Assembly (NCBI RefSeq): GCF_029633865.1
Contig: NC_079230.1
Coordinates: 28,489,089-28,553,088, forward strand
Direction of reading: 5' to 3'
DNA: 64,000 bases
Source of the DNA: Lampris incognitus
Lineage: Eukaryota; Chordata; Actinopteri; Lampriformes; Lampridae
Position 1 is the stretch's first letter. The number at the start of each line of letters is the position of its first letter. A program made the position numbers and the translations under genes. Below, one piece after another: positions 1 through 9,944 of the stretch. A model generated the notes under the pieces. That model searched no databases and was not told the origin of the DNA. It saw nothing but the letters and a program-made list of their open reading frames with translations.

Positions 1-245
1 TCGTCCCCCGAGGGGAGATTGGGTTCTATTACAGACACCCAGGCTCTAATAAGAAACACCTAAAAACTAACAAGATACAAGATAACAAGAAAACAGAAAC
101 AAATAGAAATAAAAGATAAATAAGAAATAGAAATAATCCCAACTTGTTTTAAAATCAACCGTCAGAAGTTCTCAAAAGTAATGAGTTGTTGTTAGCATAA
201 GTGGTATTAGAAGTGACCATAGGTTTAACTAGATAGATAGATAGA
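1..245. repeat. Interspersed-repeat fragment and GATA microsatellite
   Basis: No gene seen. The first 50 bases resemble the 'ccccgaggggaaattggg' stretch common at fish LINE and SINE ends. The segment closes in a short GATA repeat that continues at 1821-1842 beyond the Tc1-like insertion. Confidence 0.35.
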
Positions 246-1820
246 TACACTGCTCAAAAAAATAAAGGGAACACATAAGCAATGCAATGTAGCTCCAAGT
301 CAATCACACTTTTGAGATATCAACCTGTCCAGTTAGGAAGCAACACTGATTTGTGAATCAATTTCACCTGTTGGTAAATTTCCACCTGGTGGAAATTAGA
401 CAATTTGCAAGACAACCCCTATAGAAGGAATGGATTTGCAGGTGGTGGCCACAGACCATTTGCCTGTCCTCATCTTTTCTGGCCGATCTTTGGTTAGTTT
501 TTCATTTTGCTAGTGCCCTCACCACTAGAGGTGGCATGAGGCGGCATCTGCAACCTACAGAAGTTGCTCAGGTAGTGCAGCTCATCCAGGATGGCACATC
601 AATGCGTGCTGTGGCAAGAAGATTTGATGTGTCTCCCAGCACAGTGTCCAGAGCATGGAGGAGGTACCAGGAGACAGGCCAGTACACCAGGAGACGTGGA
701 GGGGGCCGCAGGAGGACAACGACCCCGCAGCAGGACCGCTATCTGGTCCTTTGTGCAAGGAGGAACAGGAGGAGCACTGCCGGAGCCCTACAAAACGACC
801 TTCAACAGGCCACTAATGTGCAGGTTTCTGCTCAAACAGTGAGAAACAGAATGAATGAGGATGGTATGAGGGCCCGACGTCCACAATTGGGGCCTGTGCT
901 CACAGCCCAACACCGTGTAGCCCGATTGACCTTTGCCAGAGAACATCTTGGTTGGCAGATTCGCCATTGGCGCCCTGTGCTCTTCACAGATGAGAGCAGG
1001 TTCACACTGAACACATGTGACAGACGTGAGAGAGTCGGGAGACGCTGTGGAGAACGTTCTGCTGCCTGCAACATCCTCCAGCATGACCGGTTTGGCGGTG
1101 GGTCAGTGATGGTCTGGGGAGGCATATCCTTGGAGGGCCGCACAGACCTCTACGTGCTAGCCAGAGGTACCATGACTGCCATTAGGTACCGGGATGAGAT
1201 CCTCAGACCCCTTGTCAGACCATATGCTGGTGCAGTGGGCCCTGGGTTCCTGCTCATGCATGACAATGCTCGTCCTCATGTGGCCAGAGTGTGTCAGCAG
1301 TTCCTGTATGTTGAGGGCATTGATGCTATGGACTGGCCTGCACGTTCCCCAGACCTGAATCCAATCGAGCACCTCTGGGACATCATGTCTCGTACCATCC
1401 GCCAACGCGATGTCGCACCACAGACTGTCCAGGAGTTGACCGATGCCCTGATCCAGGTCTGGGAGGAGATCCCTCAGGAGACCATCCGTCGTCTCATCAG
1501 GAGCATGCCCAGACGCTGTAGGGAGTGCATATAGGCACGTGGAGGCCACACACACTACTGAGCCTCATTTTGAATCGTCTTGAAGAATTTCCACAGAAGT
1601 TGGATCAGCCTATGTTCTCATTTTCCACTTTGATTTTGAGTATGATTCTGAATCCAGACCTTAATGGGCTAATGATTTTGATTTCCATCGATCATTCTTA
1701 GGTTATTTTGCTCTAAACACATTCCTCTGTCTAATACATAAAGATTTTCAGCTGAAATATTTCATTCATCGAGGTCTATATTGTGTTTTTAGGTGTTCCC
1801 TCTATTTTTTGAGCAGTGTA
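246..1820 (+). mobile_element. Tc1-like DNA transposon, apparently intact
   Basis: Ends are inverted repeats of about 27 bp beginning CACTGCTCAAAAAA, with the right copy ending TTTTTTGAGCAGTG. A TA dinucleotide flanks each end (246-247 and 1819-1820), the target duplication expected of Tc1/mariner elements. The insertion lies inside a GATA microsatellite, whose two halves sit directly left and right. The element is about 1.57 kb and carries one uninterrupted transposase gene (536-1534). Confidence 0.93.
536..1534 (+). CDS. Tc1-like transposase, full length (332 aa)
   Basis: DNA cut-and-paste transposase. The N-terminal 110 residues form the paired-like double helix-turn-helix DNA-binding region (first helix-turn-helix about residues 8-45), followed by a basic GRRR segment at residues 57-60. 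The catalytic triad is complete: D152 in FTDESRF, D243 in HDNARPH and E278 in [11 protein letters not shown]. Spacing between D243 and E278 is 34 residues, the D34E signature of the Tc1 family. Length is near the usual 340 residues, with no stop or frameshift. The ATG at 536 lies about 290 bp inside the left inverted repeat, a normal position. The intact frame and complete triad suggest recent activity; whether it is active is not shown. Confidence 0.93.
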   Translation: MRRHLQPTEVAQVVQLIQDGTSMRAVARRFDVSPSTVSRAWRRYQETGQYTRRRGGGRRRTTTPQQDRYLVLCARRNRRSTAGALQNDLQQATNVQVSAQTVRNRMNEDGMRARRPQLGPVLTAQHRVARLTFAREHLGWQIRHWRPVLFTDESRFTLNTCDRRERVGRRCGERSAACNILQHDRFGGGSVMVWGGISLEGRTDLYVLARGTMTAIRYRDEILRPLVRPYAGAVGPGFLLMHDNARPHVARVCQQFLYVEGIDAMDWPARSPDLNPIEHLWDIMSRTIRQRDVAPQTVQELTDALIQVWEEIPQETIRRLIRSMPRRCRECI

Positions 1821-1842
1821 GATAGATAGATAGATAGATAGA

Positions 1843-2660
1843 TGTCCAATATGAACATGAAGATGTGACTTCTTACGGCTGTGAAAGTGTGTTTGTGTTT
1901 TGTCCCTGTGTTTGTTGGTGGAAACGGAGAGCAGAGTGAATGGACGAGAGTGTCCTGTTGTTGCTGCTAACGAAGAAACTTGTATTCGTCTGTCCCGTGT
2001 TCTGGCCTCCTTCATGCTTTGGAAATGATTTGTGAATACATGAGTTGGTGTGGGCTGTGTACCTCATGGCCGCATGGCTGAAAGAAATGCAAAAATCCTT
2101 CACGAAACCACAATAAAGCAGTGATTTATATATAATAAAAAGAACACGACTTGTGTTGCGTTGCTTTGCCGCTGCATCACGGGGCTGAACCCTAAAACGA
2201 GTGGAGTTTCTACCTGATTTATCAGGGTCACTTTATTTCACTTCATGTACTTGCGTACATGAAATTTACATGAATTTACATGAAATGACAGGAAACATCG
2301 TCTCCTCCAGCCCACAGCAGCAGTGGTGCCCCCAGAAATGTTTCATAGGGGGGGGGGGGGCAAATGGGGCCACTGGAAATCTTGGGGTGGCACACCAAAA
2401 CCGAAAGCCATGACTGAATTTCGGGAATTCTATGCTGCTGCTGTTGTAGTATACTGTATAGGCTAGTGGAAAACTGTCAATATGAGAGTTAAGAAAAATA
2501 TACATTATTGATTTAAATGAACAGCACCTAATGTAAGATATCAGATAGAAGCACATTCTGCATAATCAGAAGCATATTCTACATATGCGACTCGTGGCTG
2601 GGGGGGGGCAGCGGGGGGGCCAGGGATAGTATCAGGGTGGCCGTGGCCACCCCTTGGGGG
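1843..2660. other. Intergenic, no gene seen
   Basis: No supported coding region. It contains G-runs near 2348 and 2600. The stretch around 2330-2410 looks like an old interspersed-repeat edge, without a family assignment. Confidence 0.4.
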
Positions 2661-3085
2661 CGCCACGGCACAGCAGTACAACACAAAGAGAAAAACGCCC
2701 CAAAACTACAAGAACACACATATGCAAACCAACACATATATCCAAACTAAACACAAACAAATCACTGTCCAAGGGAACGAACGATGACTGTCGGAACTGC
2801 CGGTCTGCATGGATGGGCTAGCAGTTAGCTTAGCCTGCCCCGCTCCCGCGTCCTGTCAGACCGTCCTCGGCGTTTTCCTCCTCGGGCGCCGCTCCAGGCG
2901 AGGCCGTGGTCCCTGGGCCCACAGGACGTAGCAGACCAAGCTCTCCCAGCCGATCCAGCCATCAAACGAAGACACAAACTTAGACGCAGAAGTGGACAAA
3001 GACGCTGCATGGACGGTACCGGGTGAGGCCGCCGCAAACGTGAATTCGCGCCGCCATCTTCCCACACCGGAAGCGGAACATGTCA
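2661..3085 (-). repeat. Unclassified interspersed repeat, copy 1
   Basis: The reverse complement matches 10560-11056 over several hundred bases. Shared landmarks are 'ctagcagttagcttagcctg', the tract around the PstI-like 'catgcagac' and the proximal 'aatggtggcgcgaa'-like end. Family not recognised. The second copy lies in intron 1 of the chemokine gene in the opposite orientation. Confidence 0.7.
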
Positions 3086-3510
3086 AGACAGAGATTGCAA
3101 ACGATTGAAGTGGTCACGTCTTAAATGATATTGAGTTTTATGAAATAACCTGACGGTGGTTTCTGCACACAAACAATGCGGCGGCTGGGGGAAGAAAAGA
3201 AAACAAAGAAAGCAAAGCTGCTGCAAAGCTCAACGCTTGGTTTATTTCTGCATCAATCCAGAACAAAAGCAGCCTCCGTCCCGGTGAGGTGCGCGGAGGC
3301 GTCGGCCTGGTTCACGCGACGCACCCGTTGAGTTTCCGTAGCTATGACGTAGGATGTCGTAAAGCGTACACTGTCGTGCATTCAGTAAACGGACACACGT
3401 TGAACTGCATGCTGGCTTTTTGTCTCGTCGTTACAAAACTATATTACGTGGTGTCAGAAGAAACTTGGAATGGCACAGTTACAGCCACCGTCGAGTCTTA
3501 GTCTAGAGCA

Positions 3511-3712
3511 GTGTTTCTCAACCCAGTCCTCTAGGACCCCCCTATCCCGCAGATTTTCATTGTAACCCTGCATAGGTAGCCCTGCTTGTACTTACTCGAC
3601 CAATCATCTCGCAGCACTTAATTATGCAAGGTGTGCAACGTCTGACAAAATTCACTGCTGATTGGTTGAATAACTACAAACAGGTACCTATTCAGGGTTG
3701 CAAAGAAAATAT
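3511..3712 (+). mobile_element. hAT-type miniature element, left part
   Basis: Begins CAGTGTTTCTCAACCC, the terminal sequence of a hAT miniature family common in fish. Only the left part is present; the LTR element at 3713 is inserted into it or joined to it. Confidence 0.5.
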
Positions 3713-5720
3713 TGTAACGTGCACGGATAAGAAGACACGCTGGCCGCTGGCTCGCGGGTCTGACCCTTTAGTCTAGCGGTTAGCGATGTCTCCTGCGGTG
3801 CGGGCGATACGGGTTCGCGTCCCGGCCGCGGCAGTTTCTGTGGTTGCGTTGTCCCCCGAATTCGCTACATTGGTGTCAGAAGTGGGATGGAGCGACCGTA
3901 AGGCCATCGGAAGCGTAGGCGCCCTGAGGCGTGAAGGACCATAGGCATGGTCAAGCTAGTCTACGAAGTCACAACAAAAGAGATGACGTTCTGAAGGACT
4001 ATGATGATCTGTTCAATGGCTTGGGTTGTATTCCAGGACAACGCCACATAAAAGTCGACAACACAGTCTCACCGGTCGTGCACGCTCCAAGGAAAGTTCC
4101 AGTTGCTCTAAAGGACAAAATAGTCGAGGAACTCCACAGGATGGAACCAATGGGAGTGATAGCGAGACAGGAAGAACTGACAGACTGGGTCAGTAGCATG
4201 GTAACAGTGGTCAAGCCACACAAAATCAGGATATGTATAGATCCACAAGACCCAAACAGAGCGATCAAGCGTGAGCACTATCCACTACTCACAGTCGAAG
4301 AGGTTGTAGCAAACGTGCCAAAAGCAAGGGTATTCTCTGTCCTCGACGCAAACCAAGGGTTCTGGCAGATAGAACTAGATGACGAAAGCTCCAAGCTCTG
4401 CACGTTCAACACACCCATAGGAAGGTACAGGTTCCTGCATCTGCCCTTTGGCATTTTGTCTGCATCAGAAGTGTTCCAGAGAGCTGTTGCTCAGATGATC
4501 GAAGGCCTGGATGGCGTGGTCAATGTCACTGATGATCTCTTAGAAACAGTGGGAAACAGTGGAAGAACACGATTAACAACTCAACAACCTGCTGCAGAGA
4601 GTGAGAAAGTACAATCTCAAACTGAACAGGAAGAAATGCAAGATCAGGACAACAGAGATAAAATACGTCAGTCACATACTGAGTGCAGATGGACTGAACC
4701 CAGATGAAGAAAAGGTGAGAGCCGTGGTGCAATACCCTCCTCCTGAAGCCAAAGCAGGACTGTTGGGGTTCATGGGCATGATCCAATACCTCGCCAAGTT
4801 CATTCCCAACCAATCAGAGGTCAGTGCTCCACTCAGAAAGCTGCTAGAGGACAACACATCGTGGCACTGGGAAGACAAACAAAAGGAAAGCTTCGAAAAG
4901 CTCAAAGGATTCCTAACAAATGCACCATCACTGAAGTTCTACGACATGAACGAGCCGCTGACACTATCAGTAGATGCCAGCTCAGAAGGTGTGGTTGCAG
5001 TCATACTTCAAGACAGGGGACCTGTGGCATATGGGTCGCGAGCTCTAACAGACTGTCAGGGTAGGTACGCAGAAATTGAAAAGGAACTGTAGCCATCGTC
5101 TATGGATGTGAAAAGTTCCATCAGTACATATATGGCAGAGAGGTACACGTCGAGAGTGACCACAAACCACTTGAGAACATATTCAAGAAACCACTTCACC
5201 AAGCTCCGCCGAGGCCTCAGAGGATGCTGTTGAGGCTTCAGAGGTATAGTCTCACAGTCACATATAAGCCAGGCAAAGAGATGCATATCACCGATGCACT
5301 GAGTCGCACTTACCTCAATGAACAAAGCGAAGACCTACTGGGAGAGGAGTTGGAGGACAACTGGATCACACCTCAGCTGCCTATCTCAGAGGAAAAACTA
5401 CAAACTTTCAAGAAAGCAACACTGGAAGATCCAGAAATGCAAAGAGAGAGACCACAATGAAAAGATGGCCCAACGAGAGATCAGCTGTTGTGAAAGAAAT
5501 CCAGGCATACTGGTCATTAAACAGAGATCAGCTACTCATCAGGCTTACTGTTCAAGGCTGCAAAGCTGATAGTGCCGAGTCAACTGGGGCAGGAAATGGT
5601 GGAGAAAATCCACGAATCACACCTGGGAATCGTCAAATGCAAAGAAAGAGCCAGGGACATCCTCTATTGGCCAGGTATGTCAACTCAAATAGAGGACATT
5701 GTATCTCAATGTGCTGAGAC
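3713..5720 (+). mobile_element. Ty3/Gypsy-type LTR retrotransposon fossil, broken and incomplete
   Basis: Parts seen: a 157-bp 5' LTR (3713-3869, TG...CA), a primer-binding site at 3871-3888 (TGGTGTCAGAAGTGGGAT, complementary to the 3' end of vertebrate tRNA-Leu(CAA)), then pol remnants with reverse transcriptase (about 3990-4600), RNase H (about 4880-5300) and the start of integrase (to about 5720). No gag and no 3' LTR are visible. The coding part is broken in several places, roughly five. The LTR resembles the solo LTRs at 35051, 37272, 40932, 44886 and 53573, so the family has been prolific in this genome. Age is likely moderate. Confidence 0.85.
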
Positions 5721-5734
5721 ACAATGCTTTTGAA

Positions 5735-6082
5735 TTGTTGGCATTAAATAATGTCTTTATGCATGCTCAATGGAAATGAAAATTGCATTAAACAAGTGTT
5801 ACATCAAGTATTTGGGCGTTTCAGTTCTCAGTGTGCAGATATCCGCTTTTGTTCCTCATTTGGGATTTTTATCCTGCGCTCGAACCCTTGTTGAGCTGGA
5901 CATGCACACAAATGCCGTTTTTTTTCTTCCAGTTGCATTGTGGTCCCCTCACTAACTAATAGCCCTACTTAGTTAACGGGATAGTCCGGTTTCTACTGGG
6001 TTTTAACCAGAGTCAAAGTGGTGAATGTGTTTGTTTCCGTTTGTCCGCGTAGTTTGAAGGCACACTGCTGAGTTTAGCCTAG
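5735..6082 (+). repeat. Non-coding interspersed repeat A, left half
   Basis: Matches 7897-8170 closely. It is split by the miniature LTR element at 6083-6454 and resumes at 6459. Paralogue B at 7897 preserves the uninterrupted arrangement. Family not recognised. Confidence 0.75.
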
Positions 6083-6454
6083 TGTAAACTACTAATAAGA
6101 CACGTTAGCTCCTAGCTAACGGGTCTGACCCTTTAGCCGAGCGGTTAGTGGCGTCGCCTTGTGGTGCAGTACACCCCGTATCGAATCCCGCACCGGGCAA
6201 GAAAATAACCGGTTACATTGGTGGCAGCGGTGGGATCCGGAAGTGTGCAGATCCTCAGAAGTCTCTTCGGAGCGCGGGAATAACAAGCGCGAGGGCGCGC
6301 TTCCGGGGAGGGTGATGACTGTAAACTACTAATAAGACACGTTAGCCCCTAGCTAACGGGTCTGACCCTTTAGCCGAGCGGTTAGTGATGTCGCCATGTG
6401 GTGCAGTACACCCCGTATCGAATCCCGCACCGGGCAAGAAATTAACCGGTTACA
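6083..6454 (+). mobile_element. Miniature LTR retroelement (TRIM-like), copy 1, looks whole
   Basis: Two 135-bp direct terminal repeats (6083-6217 and 6320-6454), both TG...CA, flank a 102-bp internal segment with no coding capacity. The primer-binding site at 6219-6236 (TGGTGGCAGCGGTGGGAT) is complementary to the 3' end of vertebrate tRNA-Leu (AAG/TAG type). A purine-rich stretch precedes the 3' LTR. A 4-bp duplication CTAG flanks the element (6079-6082 and 6455-6458). The two LTRs differ at about five positions, suggesting a fairly young insertion. Each LTR has a tRNA-like core with an A-box-like TAGCCGAGCGG and a B-box-like ATCGAATCCC. Confidence 0.88.
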
Positions 6455-6458
6455 CTAG

Positions 6459-6720
6459 CTTACCTCAATATCGGGGGATCATGGACCCACATCTTGTGAA
6501 ACGGTTGCATCTTTGGTGAAGACACGCAAACACAAGGCATCGTTGTGAGCCTTGTCACAACCATCTTCTTTTAGGAGGGTCTCAGTCTCATTGGGCCTCA
6601 TCCATCAATCGTTTGTACGTACAAATGTTGTTCTCACACAGGCGTGGGCTGTTTTGTAGCCCTGAGTATACGGTGCTGAGTCCTCCTCTTGACTCATGAC
6701 ACTTCTACACGCTGTCTGTC
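6459..6720 (+). repeat. Non-coding interspersed repeat A, right half
   Basis: Continuation of the repeat interrupted at 6083; matches 8172-8365. The end of the match contains 'gggcctcatccatcaatc', the inverted-repeat end of the miniature element described at 8297. Confidence 0.7.
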
Positions 6721-6908
6721 ACTGCAGCTGATCTGTCTGGTCTGCTGCACAAACCACAGACACGGACGGCTCCAGCACACGTTCAGCCGCTCTCGTGGGA
6801 CAGACGTGAGTTGTCTGTGGTGAGACAGAGGATGGATGTGACCACACACACACACCAGGACAAGAAGATACCCCTCTCTGTCTTAGAGGGTCTTTTTGTT
6901 TTTGTGCA

Positions 6909-7351
6909 CCCTCCCCCCTCCACATTTTTCTCCCCAATTGTACTTGGCCAATCACCCCACTCTTCCGAGCCGTCCCGGTCACTCCTCCACCCTATCTGCC
7001 GATCCGGGGAGGGCTGCAGACTACCACATGCCTCCTCCCATACGTGTGGAGTCACCAGCCGCTTCTTTTCACCTGACAGTGAGGAGTTTCACCAGGGGGC
7101 CGTAGCGCGTGGGAGGATCACGCTATTCCTCCCCCCAGATCCCCCTCCTCCCTGAACAGGCGCCCCGGCCGACCAGAGGAGGCGCTAGTGCTGCGACCAG
7201 GACACATACCCACATCCGGCTTCCCACCTGCAGACACGGCCAATTGTGTCTGTAGGGACGCCCGACCAAGCCGGAGGTAACGCGGGGATTCGAACCGGCG
7301 ATACCCGTGTTGGTAGGCAACGGAATAGACCGCCACGCCACCCGGACGCCC
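6909..7351 (-). mobile_element. tRNA-headed SINE, family S1 copy 1
   Basis: On the minus strand it begins with a tRNA-like head (A-box-like GTGGCGTGGCGGTC, B-box-like GGTTCGAATCCCC), then a body shared with 14528-14785, 22301-22710 and 46271-46628. A perfect 11-bp target-site duplication, GTTTTTGTGCA, flanks it (6898-6908 and 7352-7362), as expected for LINE-mediated insertion. Head-to-tail length is about 440 bp. Family name not recognised. Confidence 0.85.
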
Positions 7352-7362
7352 GTTTTTGTGCA

Positions 7363-7600
7363 TTTCTTTCTATTTTTCTATTTTGTGTGTTTCCTTCTCT
7401 CCTTATTTGGGTCTTGTTTCCTGTATCGTTTCTTTGTCTTTTTTGCTTTTGTCTCTTTCTTTTTCTTTAACTTTCTCTCGTTTTTTTCTGTCCGTCTTTC
7501 TTTGTCTCGATTTTTGTCTCTTGTCTTTTCTGCCTCTCTCTTCTCTGGCTTTCTTTCTGTCTTTCATCCTCTCTTTCTTTGCAGTTTGTTTTCATCTTTC
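7363..7600 (+). repeat. CT/T-rich low-complexity tract
   Basis: Imperfect pyrimidine-rich repeat (ctttctt-type). Reading frames across it are low-complexity artefacts. Confidence 0.8.
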
Positions 7601-7896
7601 TATACGAGGGCAACATGAGGTTGGGGGCTGGTGTGTTGAGAGAAATTGTGTCAAGTCATTATACGTGAATCCCCCACACTCATGTGACTTTGTGGCCTCG
7701 CAGTCTGAACCACGCGCGATGTGGTTTCATCCGTCCACCAACAGGGACTCTTGCTGAGCACGCAGATGTAAACAGGTTGGACAGGCTCACCCATCTACAA
7801 CGTTTATAAGACCAAACTCTGAGAAGTTCCTTCAGATGCATGAGTACGGCACGCTTTGAATGAGATGGCTGCAGTCTGATGAAGGTCCGTGTGACT
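7601..7896. other. Intergenic, nothing recognised
   Basis: No gene, RNA or repeat family recognised. Confidence 0.4.
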
Positions 7897-8365
7897 GAAA
7901 GTTGCATTAAATAATGTCGTTATGCATGCTCAATGAAAATGAAAATTGCATTAAAGACGTGTTACGTCAAGTACTTGGGGAGTTTCCGTTCTCAGTGTGC
8001 AGATATCCTCTTCTGTTCCTCATTTGGGATTTTTATCCTGCACTCGAGCCCTCGTTGAGCTGGACATGCACACAAATGCCTTCAGTTTTTCACCCAGTTG
8101 CATTGTGAGCCCCTCACTAACTAACAGCCCTGCTTAGTTAAAGGGATAGTCCGGTGAGTTTAGCCTAGTTCAGCTCAATATGGGAATCATTAACCCGCAT
8201 CTTGTGAAACAGTTGCATCTTTGGTGAACACAAACAAACACAAGGCATAGTTGTGAGCCTTGTCACAACCGTCCTCTTTTAGGAGGGTCTCAGTGTCATT
8301 GGGCCTCATCCATCAATCGTTTGTACGTGCAAATGTTGTTCTTACACAGGCGTGGGATCTTTTTG
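7897..8365 (+). repeat. Non-coding interspersed repeat B (uninterrupted copy)
   Basis: Paralogue of 5735-6082 plus 6459-6720. At 8155-8175 it shows the unoccupied target 'gtttagcctagttcagctc' that carries the miniature LTR element in copy A. Family not recognised. Confidence 0.75.
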
Positions 8366-8596
8366 AGCCCTGAGTTTTTTCTCAGAGGCCAGTGTAGAAC
8401 CTGGGTAACCCTGAATGTAGGCACCCGTTGGCTAACACTGATGTCTTTGCAGGCCTGGGTGATTGTTAGGGAGCAAGAATTACAAATAACCATCAGGATT
8501 TACTTCTTCCTGTCAGACAAACCGGAGAGCTAAAGAATCCCGTGGGCATGTAAAACAGCTTTGTACGTATGAGTGATTGATGAATGAGGCCCAGTG
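8297..8596. mobile_element. Miniature inverted-repeat element (about 300 bp)
   Basis: Imperfect inverted repeats of about 37 bp: left 8297-8333 starts CATTGGGCCTCATCC and right 8560-8596 ends ATGAATGAGGCCCAGTG. No coding capacity. The left end coincides with the end of repeat B, so the two may be one composite unit. A clear target duplication was not identified. Confidence 0.6.
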
Positions 8597-8839
8597 TGTT
8601 TATAACTGTAGGTGTTAGCGGGAATTGCTTGGTCTTGTCCCGCTGATGGGAACGTTCCCTGAACTTGCAGGACCTCACTGCGTCTGTGCGCCGCCTAACG
8701 TTGTCTCGGATGGTCACAGATTCACTAGACCCGCCTTGCCATCTCTCCTTACGATGTCATTACCCAGCACTTCTACATTTGCTTTGCTGAACTTGATGCG
8801 TTAGCCGTATGTACTCTACATGACCTCGCTCTGTGTGTA

Positions 8840-9450
8840 ATCTATGATGTTACATTATTATTATTATTCTGTTATTTTTTGTGTATTTTGTGCATAGACA
8901 CCTGTTGTGTGTCTGTCCGTCCTGGAAGAGGGATCCCTCCTCTGACGCTCCTCCTGAGGTTTCTCCCATTTTTTCTCGTGGCGTTTTTCTCATTTGGGTC
9001 GAGGGACCAAAGATAGTTGGGTGAGGGACCAAAGATAGTTGGGTGAGGGACCAAAGATAGTTGGGTGAGGGACCAAAGATAGTTGGGTGAGAGACCAAAG
9101 ATAGTTGGGTGAGGGACCAAAGATAGTTGGGTGAGGGACCAAAGATAGTTGGGTGAGGGACCAAAGATAGTTGGGTGAGGGACCAAAGATAGTTGGGTGA
9201 GGGACCAAAGATAGTTGGGTGAGGGACCAAAGATAGTTGGGTGAGAGACCAAAGATAGTTGGGTGAGGGACCAAAGATAGTTGGGTGAGGGACCAAAGAT
9301 AGTTGGGTGAGGGACCAAAGATAGTTGGGTGAGGGACCAAAGATAGAGGATGTTGTGTATTGTTGTATATTGTTGTTTACTGTGCTGATTGTAAAACCCT
9401 TCAGGACTATCTTGTGGTTTTGGGCTATAAAAATAAACTTGACAACAACA
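8840..9450 (+). repeat. LINE 3'-end-like repeat carrying an internal minisatellite
   Basis: The flanks read like the common fish repeat 3' end: 'gggatccctcctctg', 'ggtttctcccattttttc', later 'gggctataaaaataaactt', followed by a CAA simple tail at 9440-9465. Between these landmarks a single GAGGGACCAAAG segment has expanded into the array at 9001-9347. Confidence 0.65.
9001..9347 (+). repeat. 22-bp minisatellite, about 15.8 copies
   Basis: The unit begins GAGGGACCAAAGATAG and repeats every 22 bp from 9001, with the last partial unit at 9331. Copies 5 (9089) and 12 (9243) carry GAGAGACC instead of GAGGGACC. These variants are exactly seven units (154 bp) apart, which suggests a higher-order duplication. 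The period is not divisible by three and the unit lacks stops on the minus strand, so all three minus frames stay open. This is an artefact, not a protein. Confidence 0.97.
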
Positions 9451-9944
9451 ACAACAACAACAACCTATATATCAGCATTGTGCTGAGGCTCACATGTAGA
9501 ACTGTGTTTGCCTGCAGGGCTGTGCTGTGTGTATTTCCTGTTACTTGTGGGGATTTTCTGGCTGTTTGTTCTGAAAGGAAAAAGAACAAAAAAAATTGGA
9601 AAGCTGAGACAGAGCTGTCATGAACAGAGCTGAAATGGCACGCTCTTGTATAAAAGACAAGAGAGCCATATTAGACCTATATGATGTATTTCTGTGGCTG
9701 CCGGGCTGTTCTGGTCTCTCTCCTCCCTGACGGGGCCTCTGGTCTGTGGCTGAACTCCTGATCTCATGATCACCTTCTGCTGCACACGTGGACATGCCAA
9801 AGTGAAACCAACACTGGACTCTTCTTCAGGGTTCATGACGAGCACATGATTATTGCATATATATATGAAAATAGTGAAGTGGGACAGTCATAAGGGTTCT
9901 CTCCACGGCCAGCCGAGTCACTGCTGATGGTGCCTTCAGACACG

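Noticed and set aside
3760-3835. tRNA gene in the LTRs
   Set aside because: A- and B-box-like blocks are present but the acceptor and anticodon stems do not pair as a tRNA, and each copy lies within a defined LTR.
9001-9347. CRISPR-like array or repetitive protein in the 22-bp repeat
   Set aside because: Units are contiguous with no unique spacers, and open minus-strand frames follow from a stop-free unit with a period not divisible by three.
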